Below are positions 1 through 8,975 of a stretch of 64,000 bases of DNA, in pieces (the stretch's first letter is position 1; the number at the start of each line of letters is the position of its first letter). The stretch covers positions 26,157-90,156 of the forward strand of contig JAJDCM010000322.1 in assembly GCA_029260825.1 (NCBI GenBank), read 5' to 3'. The translations under genes and the position numbers were made by a program. The DNA is from Planctomycetota bacterium. Its GTDB lineage: Bacteria; Planctomycetota; JACOTG01; JAJDCM01. Under the pieces are notes generated by a model. It saw nothing but the letters and a program-made list of their open reading frames with translations. It had not been told where the DNA came from and did no database searches.

Positions 1-915
1 GAGGCCGGTGGCTCCCTCGGCCCCGAGTTCGATTCCTTCATAGAGCTGCTGGGCGACCATCATTGTTTTCTTCGCGCTGAAGCGAAGTTTGACGGAGGCT
101 TGTTGCTGGAGTTGGCTTGTGTTGAAGGGGGGCAGGGGGCGTTCTGTTTTGTTTTGCCGGGTGATTTCATCGACGACAAAGGGTTTTTCTTTGATGTCGT
201 TGAAGAACCCCATGGCTTCTTCTTCGTTGGTGGGTTTGACGGGTTTGTTGTCGATCCGTTTCAGCTCGGCCTTGAAGATCTCCTCTTCGGTTCCGTCGGT
301 CCCTTTTTGGTGGAGGGTCGCGGTGATCTTCCAGTATTCCTCGGAGACGAACGCGCGGATTTCTTTTTCACGCTCGACGATGAGTTTCACGGCAACGGAT
401 TGGACCCGGCCGGCGGAGAGACCCTTGGCGATCTTGTCCCAGAGGAGGGGGGAGAGCTTGTAGCCCACGATGCGATCGAGAACCCGCCGAGCTTGCTGTG
501 CATAGACCTTGTCCATGCTGATCTTGCCCGGGTTGTCGAAGGCTTCTTCGATTGCTTTTTTGGTGATGGCGTTGAAGGTGACCCGAATGGCTTTGTCTTC
601 CGGGATGCTGAGAGCTTCGACGAGATGCCATGCGATGGCCTCTCCTTCGCGGTCGAGATCGGATGCGAGATAAACTTTCTCGGCGCTCGCGACCGCCTTC
701 TTCAGTTCCCCGATGGTTTTGCCACGGCCTCGAATGGTGATGTAGTCGGGTTCGAACCCGCCCTTCTCTTCGAGGTTGATCCCGATCTTGTTCTTGGGAA
801 GATCGCGAACATGGCCCATGGAGGCCTTCACGATGTAGTTGCTGCCAAGGACCTTATTGATGGTCTTGGCTTTGGCGGGGGACTCGACAATAACGACCGA
901 CTTCCCTTTTGCCAT
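1..915 (-). CDS. topA: DNA topoisomerase I, N-terminal part (runs off the window start)
   Basis: Minus-strand translation from 915 reads MAKGKSVVIVESPAKAKTINKVLGSNYIVKASMGHVRDLP...YLASDLDREGEAIAWHL...; canonical TOPRIM start of TopA. Missing from the ORF track because it is open at the window edge. Confidence 0.95.
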   Translation of the reverse strand, partial: MAKGKSVVIVESPAKAKTINKVLGSNYIVKASMGHVRDLPKNKIGINLEEKGGFEPDYITIRGRGKTIGELKKAVASAEKVYLASDLDREGEAIAWHLVEALSIPEDKAIRVTFNAITKKAIEEAFDNPGKISMDKVYAQQARRVLDRIVGYKLSPLLWDKIAKGLSAGRVQSVAVKLIVEREKEIRAFVSEEYWKITATLHQKGTDGTEEEIFKAELKRIDNKPVKPTNEEEAMGFFNDIKEKPFVVDEITRQNKTERPLPPFNTSQLQQQASVKLRFSAKKTMMVAQQLYEGIELGAEGATGL

Positions 916-1358
916 GTTTTTTACCTACCTGCGCCTTCTTAACCCCAATCCCAATAACTATTTATCATGCCGTACGGGCCTGATCTCGCCGGGTTTCCGG
1001 TCGACCTTCTCGGGGGGACTGCTGTATAGCAAAAGCCCAAAAGAAGTGTCAAGCGAACCTGGTGAGGGGTCCTGTCACGACATCCCAAGCCACGAGCTTC
1101 CTGAACATTAATATGTAGGTCAAGGTTTGGGCAAGGCAGAAAGAGGGTGGAGGCCGGGTCAATGTGGATGTAAGTTGTTTATAGGTAATCGGTAAAATAA
1201 ATTTATGCCTCTTTTTCTTGGAGGGGGAAGATCGGACCTGTGGTCAAACCTGACAGGAGAGGGAGACAAATCCCGAAAGATCGAAAACTGGCACCCCTGG
1301 ATTCTGGAAGGGGCCCGGGGGAGCTGTTAGAATTCGCCGCTTGGAGATGCGTCTTTTC

Positions 1359-1432
1359 GGGCCTATAGCTCAGTCGGTTAGAGCACCGGACTCATAATCC
1401 GTCGGTCCCAGGTTCGAGTCCTGGTGGGCCCA
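1359..1432 (+). tRNA. tRNA with CAU anticodon (tRNA-Ile2 or Met type); 3' end is the element-1 att site
   Basis: GGGCCTATAGCTCAGTCGGTTAGAGCACCGGACTCATAATCCGTCGGTCCCAGGTTCGAGTCCTGGTGGGCCCA folds as a full cloverleaf: acceptor GGGCCTA/TGGGCCC, anticodon loop CTCATAA, T arm CCAGG-TTCGAGT-CCTGG. Confidence 0.93.
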
Positions 1433-2802
1433 TCTTTATGACCCTTCGTGTCATCGTCAGCCAATGAGTGACAAGGCGTGACGCTACCTTCACTTGCGGC
1501 GAGGTTGTGGTCGCCAATTCCAGCGTCAGATGATGTGACACTGTCTGTCACCCGCGGACAAGGAAAGGCATCTTTCACCCCAAGTGTCACCCCAAGCGAT
1601 CCTGGGTCAGTCCCCGTAGCGAGTTGCTTTTCCTCGGATTTGGTCTCGGATGTCGGCGGGGGTGTAAGCTTTTCGAGGGCGTGGCCTAGATCGACGCGTC
1701 GGACATGGGTGTAACGGTCGATTGTGAGCGCGATCGTCGAGTGTCTAGCGAGGGCCTGGGCCTCGGCGGGGTGAATGCCGCTTTGCGCGAGATCGGTGAT
1801 GTAGGCGTGTCGAAGAGCGTGGAAGTCGATGATTCGACCAGTGTCGTCCGTGGCGTCGATTCCGGCCGCTTTCAAGTCCCGACGCAGCATCTCAGCGGCA
1901 CGCTCTCTCCAGGTACCGGGCCAAAGGAGTGCACGGGGTAAGCGGGTCTCGAGCCAAAGAACGAGCTCTTTTGTCAGGAAGGTTGGAAGTGGTTGGACAT
2001 CGCATCGTCGTCTTTTGGAATAAGCGGCTTCTACGGTGACGCTGGGCGGAGTAGCTTCAAGGTCAAAGCTACTCCGTGTCAGGCTTGCCAGCTCCGACAC
2101 CCTTAGGCCGGAGAAGCGTGCCACTACATAGAGGCGGGCCCGATCCTCTCCGGATACACCTCGGAAAGCTGGGCCGACTCGTGTGGCGGCGAGTAGGTTT
2201 GTCAGCTCCTCGGGCTCGATGCATCGTCGCACCCGCCTTACGTCGGCACGTTCGTTCACAGCCGCAAGCGAGAGAAACGGATTACGCGCGATCCGGTCCG
2301 TCGATAGGGCCCATCGGGCAAATGACCGAATTGCAGCGATGTAGGCATTGATTGTCCGAAGTGCAAGTCCCTTCCTCTTGTCGGTCTCTTGGCGGAGCGT
2401 TCCTAAATGAGCGACGACCTTAGTGGCGTCTAGGTGCGCGAGGCGGGTGATGCCGCAGGAATCAAAAACTTCCTTTAGTCGAGACAGCGTGAGCTTTACA
2501 TGCTTCTGAGAGTCATTTTTGGCTTCCAGGTGGGCCTTGTAGTCTGCGATGTGATCCTTGAGCTCTCGCGCAGCGTGCAGGGCGAGCGTGCCATCGTAGA
2601 GCCCGGCGGATTCCTTCTCGGCTCTTTTTACGAGATCAGTCATTAGTGCTTGGGTCGCGGATTTGTCGGTATAGCCGCGAATGCGTTGGCGGACACCGTT
2701 TGAGTCCGCAAGCTCAACGTACCAGCGTGAGGCTCGCTTGCGTGTCTTCTTCCCGGTGGTGGGGTCGGCTACGGTGTATACCGGCTTGAAGATGTGCGCC
2801 AC
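1378..2802 (-). CDS. Tyrosine recombinase / integrase of element 1
   Basis: 474 aa with FSGLRVSELASL, HALRHAYITDLAQSG and LARHSTIALTIDRYTHV (R...HxxR...Y). Its last codons are antisense to the tRNA gene. Confidence 0.93.
   Translation of the reverse strand: MAHIFKPVYTVADPTTGKKTRKRASRWYVELADSNGVRQRIRGYTDKSATQALMTDLVKRAEKESAGLYDGTLALHAARELKDHIADYKAHLEAKNDSQKHVKLTLSRLKEVFDSCGITRLAHLDATKVVAHLGTLRQETDKRKGLALRTINAYIAAIRSFARWALSTDRIARNPFLSLAAVNERADVRRVRRCIEPEELTNLLAATRVGPAFRGVSGEDRARLYVVARFSGLRVSELASLTRSSFDLEATPPSVTVEAAYSKRRRCDVQPLPTFLTKELVLWLETRLPRALLWPGTWRERAAEMLRRDLKAAGIDATDDTGRIIDFHALRHAYITDLAQSGIHPAEAQALARHSTIALTIDRYTHVRRVDLGHALEKLTPPPTSETKSEEKQLATGTDPGSLGVTLGVKDAFPCPRVTDSVTSSDAGIGDHNLAASEGSVTPCHSLADDDTKGHKDGPTRTRTWDRRIMSPVL
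1384..1433 (+). repeat. attL of element 1 (50-bp direct repeat, tRNA 3' part)
   Basis: caccggactcataatccgtcggtcccaggttcgagtcctggtgggcccat, identical to 26062-26111. Confidence 0.95.
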
Positions 2803-2914
2803 GGGTATTTCTCCTTACTCATAGATTCGTTGTTGTGAAAATCCACAACAGAACCTTGTGGTTCGCGTTGGTGTCGAGTCATTATTCTGAGCCGCTATGA
2901 CATCCTAGTTTACA

Positions 2915-3142
2915 TCAAGGTTTCCAGTTGGGCCCTCTCTGGTTTTCCCATTTGTCCAGGTGCGGTGCCCCTTCTGCGAGCCAGACCATGATCTCATCTC
3001 GACGCCACCGGACTGATTCACCGATTCTGAGGGGACGTGGGAGTTTGCCCGCCGAGCGTAGTCGGTGAATTGTCCGCACTGAGACCGAGAGAAATCGCGC
3101 GAGCTCTTTGGTCGAAAGAAGAGCGTTTTCGTAGGTGCGCAT
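2915..3142 (-). CDS. Excisionase/AlpA-like HTH protein
   Basis: MRTYENALLSTKELARFLSVSVRTIHRLRSAGKLPRPLRIGESVRWRRDEIMVWL; HTH_17-type motif; next to the integrase. Confidence 0.8.
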   Translation of the reverse strand: MRTYENALLSTKELARFLSVSVRTIHRLRSAGKLPRPLRIGESVRWRRDEIMVWLAEGAPHLDKWENQRGPNWKP

Positions 3143-3456
3143 GACGGTCCCTTCGTGTGGGTGTACGCGCCCGTTGGCTGAACTGCCTGGGGTCATCGGC
3201 TGCCCCCATTGAATGCGCCCCATCCTGTGTCGGAATCTGCGACGCGCATGAACTGGTGTTGCATACCGGACCCAGCGCCGCTCCCATTCTTGCCATCAAT
3301 GTCTGGTCGCTTCATTCTTGCTTCCACCTGTCCCGCAGGGAGCATAGGGATGATCTCTCTATACTCTTTCTGAGACCCATCAGTTTCTAGGAAAAGGACG
3401 TAAACATAGGTCCCTAAGGTCCCTATGATCCCTATGGCTGCTCCCAGTGGCTAGAG

Positions 3457-5643
3457 CTAGTTCAGGGTTAGATTTTGGTAGATCATCCGGCCGTCGGACT
3501 TCTTTTTCTTGTAGCCGGCTTGGCCAAGCCTTTTGCCGAATTCCCGTTGTGTCATTGGGTCCTCGTCATGGTCTTCACACCAAACGCGATACGAATCGTG
3601 GAGCTTTGTCGCACCAATTCCAGCGCCCTTCTTGTCAACAACACATTCCATCAGGAATCTCGCCAAGACATCTCTTTCGAATCGGTAGGCTTTTGTCTCT
3701 TGCTGCACGGGCGTCGGTTCACACAAGCCTCTAGCTTGCCAATCCTTGAATCCCTTGACTGCCCAAGCGAGAATTCCCTCGCGCTCCAAACTGAGTTTGT
3801 CGACCAGCTTGCGGTCACGCTCTTTGTTTGGGATTTCCACTGGAAAACGGATCACTACTACGCGTCGCCAAATGGCCTCATCAGTTCCCTGAATCTTTGG
3901 TAACTGGTTCGTGGACAACCACAAGTGATGAGTTGGCTTGAATTCCCAAAAGTCCTCACGCATTCGACGCGCTCGGATTGAATCACCTCCGGTAAGCTGC
4001 TTCACGAGCGGCTCGTCCAGTTGTACGTTTTGGCCAATCTCACCCGTTAGTGCCATCCGCTTTCCAAATAGGTCCGCTTGCTCCGTCGGATGATTCCGTT
4101 GCCGCTTCGCCAGCAACACCTCAGGAGCCATCTGGATTGCGAAGTCTTTCCCGAGGACGCTCGTAAGGGTCCCGAAAAGAGTGCTTTTTCCATTGGCTCC
4201 TTCTCCGTAGCAGAGGAAAAAGACCTGCTCGGAAACGTCGCCAGAGAGTGAATATCCGATAGCTCGCTGGATGTAGCGCCTTACTTGTGCGTTGGGAAGG
4301 ACCCGTTGAAGAAACGCTTCCCAATGAGAGCATTTCGCCTCGGGGACATAGTCGACGTCAACGATCTTTGTGAGGTAGTCCTCGCGCCGGTGGGCGCCCA
4401 GTTTGCCGGATTCTAGTTGGAGGGTTCCGTTCTGGCAATTCAAGGCGAATGGCTGACAGTCCAGCTCGTCTAGACGAATGGAGATCCCCTTCTCACATTG
4501 CGCCAGTTTGATTATTGCGCGTCGTTGTGTCGAAGACTCAGTTCGTTTTGCCCAGACCTTGATCGCTCTACTCGAATCCGCGTCGTCGCACTCTTTCGAC
4601 TCCGCGTAGAGTTGATGGATCAGGTCCTTTGTCTTGCTCAAGACAAGATTGTCGCTGACTGGCTTCCAACGGCGCCCATCCCAGGCGAGCCATTTTTTCC
4701 ATGCGGAGCAGTACCGCAAATTGTCACCGTGCAACTCGACGAGTCGCTCAGCGTTTCCAGTGTCGGTGAGATGCTTGAGCAGCCTGCCCTCACGTGCGTA
4801 GAGGAGATCGTGAACATTTGAATCGTTCTCCTCCATCCCGGCGGTCAGACCGCTTTGAATCGTCTTCGGAATTTCGTCTTCCTCCAGCCCGGCGTCTTCG
4901 GCCGCTTTCCTTGCTTGGTTCTCGACCTCGCAACGGTCTAGGAGCCCCACTCTCACAATCCCACCGAGGCGAAACATCTCTCGATTTAGAGTGTCATTGC
5001 GCTCTCCGTTCGCCGCAAGTCGAATTGTTTCGCACGACTCTCGGAGCATGATTTCGGCACGCCGCATGTCCGAGTGAGAAGGCTGTGTTCTTGCCGCCCT
5101 AGGTCTCTTTGCTGCTCTTGGCCTGCCCTTTTTGGTGTTTCGGATGACCAGATGAGCGGGGAACATCGCCAGAGGAGCGTCCTCTGGCGATAATCCAGGT
5201 GCCCAATAGTAGGGTTCCCCGGTTTCTGGATGGAGGGACCCAGGGAAGACGACCTGACCACCGTCGCACCTGATGTCGACGTCCTTTGCGAGCTTGCCTA
5301 CCCAGTTCTTGAGTTGCTTAGCGGGCGGCTTGAAGTAGTAATGTCGCCTCTCACTGCCGGTCACAACCGTCGTGGTCTTGGGAAGCCCAAGTGTCTTTGC
5401 CCCGGACCCATCTGCCGTGTCGTCGTCGATGACCACAACTCCGGAGACCTCTCCCGTTCGAAGGCCGATGTTTCCTTTTCTGGCCCATTTCTTGACAGTT
5501 TCTAGGTCGGGAGGATCTTGTTTCTGCCAAGCTTTGAGGATTGGTTTTTTGCCTCTTAGCGGAGTGAGCACCCAGCCTCGCTTGAATGCCTTCAAAGCTT
5601 CCTCGATGCGGATTTGCTCTTGAGTCTTCTTACGTCGTTGCAT
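3457..5643 (-). CDS. Bifunctional primase-polymerase / D5-P4 type primase-helicase
   Basis: N-terminal prim-pol-like region (GWVLTPLRGKKPILKAWQ...NIGLRTGEVSGVVVIDDD) and C-terminal helicase with YGEGANGKSTLFGTLTSVLG Walker A and LWLSTNQLPKI. Start taken at the internal MQRRKK. Confidence 0.88.
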   Translation of the reverse strand: MQRRKKTQEQIRIEEALKAFKRGWVLTPLRGKKPILKAWQKQDPPDLETVKKWARKGNIGLRTGEVSGVVVIDDDTADGSGAKTLGLPKTTTVVTGSERRHYYFKPPAKQLKNWVGKLAKDVDIRCDGGQVVFPGSLHPETGEPYYWAPGLSPEDAPLAMFPAHLVIRNTKKGRPRAAKRPRAARTQPSHSDMRRAEIMLRESCETIRLAANGERNDTLNREMFRLGGIVRVGLLDRCEVENQARKAAEDAGLEEDEIPKTIQSGLTAGMEENDSNVHDLLYAREGRLLKHLTDTGNAERLVELHGDNLRYCSAWKKWLAWDGRRWKPVSDNLVLSKTKDLIHQLYAESKECDDADSSRAIKVWAKRTESSTQRRAIIKLAQCEKGISIRLDELDCQPFALNCQNGTLQLESGKLGAHRREDYLTKIVDVDYVPEAKCSHWEAFLQRVLPNAQVRRYIQRAIGYSLSGDVSEQVFFLCYGEGANGKSTLFGTLTSVLGKDFAIQMAPEVLLAKRQRNHPTEQADLFGKRMALTGEIGQNVQLDEPLVKQLTGGDSIRARRMREDFWEFKPTHHLWLSTNQLPKIQGTDEAIWRRVVVIRFPVEIPNKERDRKLVDKLSLEREGILAWAVKGFKDWQARGLCEPTPVQQETKAYRFERDVLARFLMECVVDKKGAGIGATKLHDSYRVWCEDHDEDPMTQREFGKRLGQAGYKKKKSDGRMIYQNLTLN

Positions 5644-5911
5644 TTTGTTTGCCTCCCTGTTCGTCGTTATCTTGGCTTTTGCGGGTTTGTGAAGCGGCCT
5701 CTCGAAGTGTGGCTCGAAGCTCATCCGTTAGTAACTTGAGCGTTGTAGCTGCCTGAAGAATGTGTGTGGCTTGCCACAAGCGCCTCCCAGCGAGTACTGA
5801 GGGCTTCGGTTTGATTTTGCCTCTACGGACAGTCTCAGCGAGACGAGGCTCCGTCGTGCCGAGCAGATGAGCTGCCTGACCGGTGGACATGGGGAACTTG
5901 GTTGTAGTCAT
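5630..5911 (-). CDS. MerR-type HTH small protein
   Basis: MTTTKFPMSTGQAAHLLGTTEPRLAETVRRGKIKPKPSVLAGRRLWQ; overlaps the start of the primase gene. Confidence 0.65.
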   Translation of the reverse strand: MTTTKFPMSTGQAAHLLGTTEPRLAETVRRGKIKPKPSVLAGRRLWQATHILQAATTLKLLTDELRATLREAASQTRKSQDNDEQGGKQNATT

Positions 5912-5957
5912 TCTTGACCTCCGTCGGCCGACGCATGATCGGTCCTCAACCTATCCC

Positions 5958-6008
5958 CGGACGCTCTGGGGGACAGCTATCGGACACATCGATGTCCGCC
6001 ACGGACAG
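5958..6008. repeat. Clustered CGGACA-type short repeats (iteron/operator-like)
   Basis: CGGACG 5958, GGGACA ~5970, CGGACA 5981, TGTCCG 5993, CGGACA 6002; roughly 11-12 bp apart, directly upstream of the HTH/primase genes. Confidence 0.5.
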
Positions 6009-6066
6009 TCAGGACTGAGAGGGAGAAGACTGGTTGAGATGAACAAGGTGGAGAGGAGAGTAAGGA

Positions 6067-7068
6067 CTATTGAGGATCGGGGAATCCGGTGAGGTCGACG
6101 GGGCAATTGGAGTGCCAGCTTACACCAAAGGACCCTCTTTCGAGGTAGAACGCATATTCTCCGAGGTTCCTTCGGAGTCTCCGGACACACTTTTCTAGAG
6201 TCTCAATAGTTGTGATTCCTCGCCCGTGGTCGTGATACTGCTTGAGCAGATCATTCCATGAGCAGTCTCGGCGAGGGGACTGCATAACTAGACGAAGAAG
6301 AAGAATTTGTGACGGTCCGGTCACGAAGACAGATCGAAGGCCTCTCCTAGAAATCTCAATCTTTTTCTCTGATAAGCGTTCGATCTTTATTGGGGCCAAT
6401 TCGTCGGCAGGCTCGGGTTTCTTGATCTTCGCTGGAGAATCATCGCTCTCAATATCGGAGTGTTCGCAGAGGAACCTCCAAGCTCGTTCAGATGCTCTCA
6501 CGAATTGGGTGGCATTGGTAAGGGCGAGGTCAGAAATGAGATAGACGAATTCCCCGTTCGTCATTAGAGCAATCCACGGTTCAAGCTCAAATGTTTCGGG
6601 CAGAACCGACGGGAAACGTTCAGGCATCCACTTCGCCACCGCTTCATGCCAGACATGACGATCCCTATGGGCGCGTGCTGAATTAAGCGAATCGACCCCC
6701 TGAGCCGTCTCATAGCGACTTTGTTGCGTTCTGATCCTCTCCATGAGATCCTCGACGCCAAAGGAGGATGTGGGTTCGCAAAAGTTGCCATCATGCAGCA
6801 GTTCAAGCCAAAACTCAGAGTTCTCATCATGCCCATGTTCGACTCCTAAGAACTTCAGTTGCGGACTCTCATTGAGAGCGAAACCTAACCACGGGGCCGG
6901 TGGGTCTGGAGCGTGTATCTTGTCAGCGCGAATTAGCTCGCATAGCAACCCGCCTGCCCTAGCTGAGCAGTCTCTGAATTCAGCGACGTCATCTACATCG
7001 CCGGTGAATCCGCTAACGAGACGTTGAAAATCGCGAAGTAGGAGCTTTGCCGGAGTTTTCATGGTCAT
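6067..7068 (-). CDS. Hypothetical protein, possible C-terminal winged-helix domain
   Basis: 333-aa ORF; C-terminal SQILLLRLVMQSPRRDCSWNDLLKQYHDHGRGITTIETLEKCVRRLRRNLGEYAFYLERGSFGVSW looks like a winged helix. Confidence 0.6.
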   Translation of the reverse strand: MTMKTPAKLLLRDFQRLVSGFTGDVDDVAEFRDCSARAGGLLCELIRADKIHAPDPPAPWLGFALNESPQLKFLGVEHGHDENSEFWLELLHDGNFCEPTSSFGVEDLMERIRTQQSRYETAQGVDSLNSARAHRDRHVWHEAVAKWMPERFPSVLPETFELEPWIALMTNGEFVYLISDLALTNATQFVRASERAWRFLCEHSDIESDDSPAKIKKPEPADELAPIKIERLSEKKIEISRRGLRSVFVTGPSQILLLRLVMQSPRRDCSWNDLLKQYHDHGRGITTIETLEKCVRRLRRNLGEYAFYLERGSFGVSWHSNCPVDLTGFPDPQ

Positions 7069-7534
7069 CGGATGGCCTCAGATCACTTCATTTACGGCAA
7101 GCCATGAGACGCTGGTTCGGTGGGAAATGCCAGTCTATTACAGGGATTGATAGAATCGACCGTTGGTTAGCATGTTGAGACTCCAATGGTGCCGATCTGG
7201 CCCTAGCTGCAATTTTTTGGGACATCCCCTTGCTCAAATTGCCGCTGACCCGCCGTCTCGTTCCCCCGGTGCCCAGAGCCACGAATGAACTGTGAGGACA
7301 GCGAGGAACCTTCCGCAGTTTCTTACGGGGTACGGTGTTTCGTAGTCTTGGGGGCCGCCTCCGATTTTGCTATCTGATAGCAACAAAAGGAGTACCGCGC
7401 ACCAATCGTGAGTGGGCTGGGAACCTTCTCGACTAAGTTGGCGGGTCAAGCTAGGACAGAGCGGCGCCCGGGTGGTCAAATTCTAGATCGCCTCATCCGG
7501 ATCTGAAGATTTCGAGACATAGAGGTGCGATGCC

Positions 7535-7550
7535 GTGCAAACGTCTGCAC
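7535..7550. promoter_or_regulatory. Operator-like inverted repeat 1
   Basis: GTGCAAACGTCTGCAC; arms GTGCA/TGCAC. Confidence 0.4.
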
Positions 7551-7673
7551 TCTGCCACACTGCGTTGACCGCCCGCCGAGGGTTCTCGTGGAAGATGGAT
7601 CGAGATCCCAAATCATTTGTTTGGTTGTAAGGTCCGCTGCAATTCCGGTCGGCAAGATCGCCATTCGAGGTGC

Positions 7674-7691
7674 ACTGCAAACGCTTGCAGT
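7674..7691. promoter_or_regulatory. Operator-like inverted repeat 2
   Basis: ACTGCAAACGCTTGCAGT; 7-bp arms ACTGCAA/TTGCAGT. Confidence 0.45.
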
Positions 7692-7747
7692 CCGGAGCGC
7701 CACGGGGCGCGAGCCGCGCAAATCCTCTTTGCTATTTCTGAGAGCCG

Positions 7748-7765
7748 ACTGCTAGCGCTAGCAGT
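7748..7765. promoter_or_regulatory. Operator-like inverted repeat 3
   Basis: ACTGCTAGCGCTAGCAGT, a perfect 18-bp palindrome sharing ACTGC..CGCT.GCAGT with repeat 2. Confidence 0.5.
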
Positions 7766-8783
7766 GATTGAAGAGATGAGAATCTGCGCCCATCGGAAGT
7801 CAGAAACCCAAGAGAGCAAGAGCGTCGATGAAAGAGGCAAGAGGAAGAAGAGAGCGAAGGGAGGAGAGGGGGTTTCAAGACACGGAATCGTCAATACAGG
7901 AGCGCCACAACGCCCCAAGAGGCTTTCTGCCCTGGTTCGAGCCCAGGAAGGCTGTTACTACACCTCCTCCACTCCGGGGCGGGGGCCGGGTTTGGAGGCT
8001 CTCATAGTATCTGGCAGACTGAACTGCCAGACTGCCATAAACTAGCGATGATGCATGATTCTGGCGGGAACGACCGCAGAGGGGCCGTCTCCGACCAAAC
8101 CTACGAGTACGCGTCAAGTCGTTTGGGGGGGTATATAGTTGATGCCGGAAGACCCTCAACGTAAGCGACAAGGGGTGTGAAGAGTAGGATAATATTGAAT
8201 ATTCATTGCAAAGAAAGGATCGAGTCGAACCTGATCCTGCGCAGCGCAAGGATTCAACCACAGGTCGGGACGACGTAAGTTAGCTAGATATCGCCCTCCC
8301 GATCTTTTTGTCTGAGAATTGGGAAAGGCAAGATCGCGGCTTGGCCGGTCCGGTGGTTCGGAGTGGTCCGTGGCCAGATTGGCGGCATGTCGAGGTCACA
8401 GGATCGTCCTTGCACCGAGGAAGGATTTGACCTGCCGTGAAGGGGGCTTCAGGGCATCTACAAGTCGATCTCCTGTTCCTTTTGGGAAGAGGGTGAATGC
8501 ATTTGCTCTGGGCTATTGAAAAGGCGGCAACAGGGTGACTGGGTTATGTGTTTACTCCCCATAACCTACAGGAAACGGAGTGCTTATCGATTCGAATCGA
8601 GCTGATAAAGGGGTTCGTCGTGGCCCATTCGGATTGTTGCTCTTTGTGCTGTCTCAGCTTACCGCCACCTTAATTTTTGTTCGTCCAATTCTTTCTGTTG
8701 CCGTCGCCTTATGCTTCGCTTTTGTCAGAGGGTGAGATAAGGTCATGGTGTCAACAGTTTCGGTGTAATTGGAGAGGTGTTAC

Positions 8784-8975
8784 ATGGCTGAGGTCATGTT
8801 GTGGGTTTCAAGTGTAACCGAACGGCTCAAGGTTGCGGGGAAGATCACCTCGAGGAAGATATCCGGCGACAAGAGAGGGGACGAGTACGGTATTGACCCC
8901 GTTAAGCTCGAGACCTGGATTCGAGATTGCTCCTTGGCAGGGGCGTGCACAGCTTCCGTCCGAGGTGCAGGATGA
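8784..8975 (+). CDS. Small HTH/excisionase-like ORF, translationally coupled to drmD
   Basis: MAEVMLWVSSVTERLKVAGKITSRKISGDKRGDEYGIDPVKLETWIRDCSLAG...; ggagagg RBS upstream; its TGA overlaps the drmD ATG (ATGA at 8972). Confidence 0.55.
   Translation: MAEVMLWVSSVTERLKVAGKITSRKISGDKRGDEYGIDPVKLETWIRDCSLAGACTASVRGAG

Noticed and set aside
100-942. 280-aa plus-strand ORF and shorter overlapping ORFs
   Set aside because: Antisense shadow of topA; the minus strand gives a clean TopA N-terminus.
3399-3435. Short GGTCCCTA/GATCCCTA repeats after the primase gene
   Set aside because: Only three imperfect 8-9-bp units; too weak to call an array or iteron.
7931-7947. CCTGGTTCGAGCCCAGG, T-arm-like sequence
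   Set aside because: No acceptor, D or anticodon stems fit around it on either strand; not a tRNA.
7617-8261. ORFs of 128-142 aa in the pre-DISARM gap
   Set aside because: Low-complexity basic composition, overlapping frames on both strands, no RBS or family signal.
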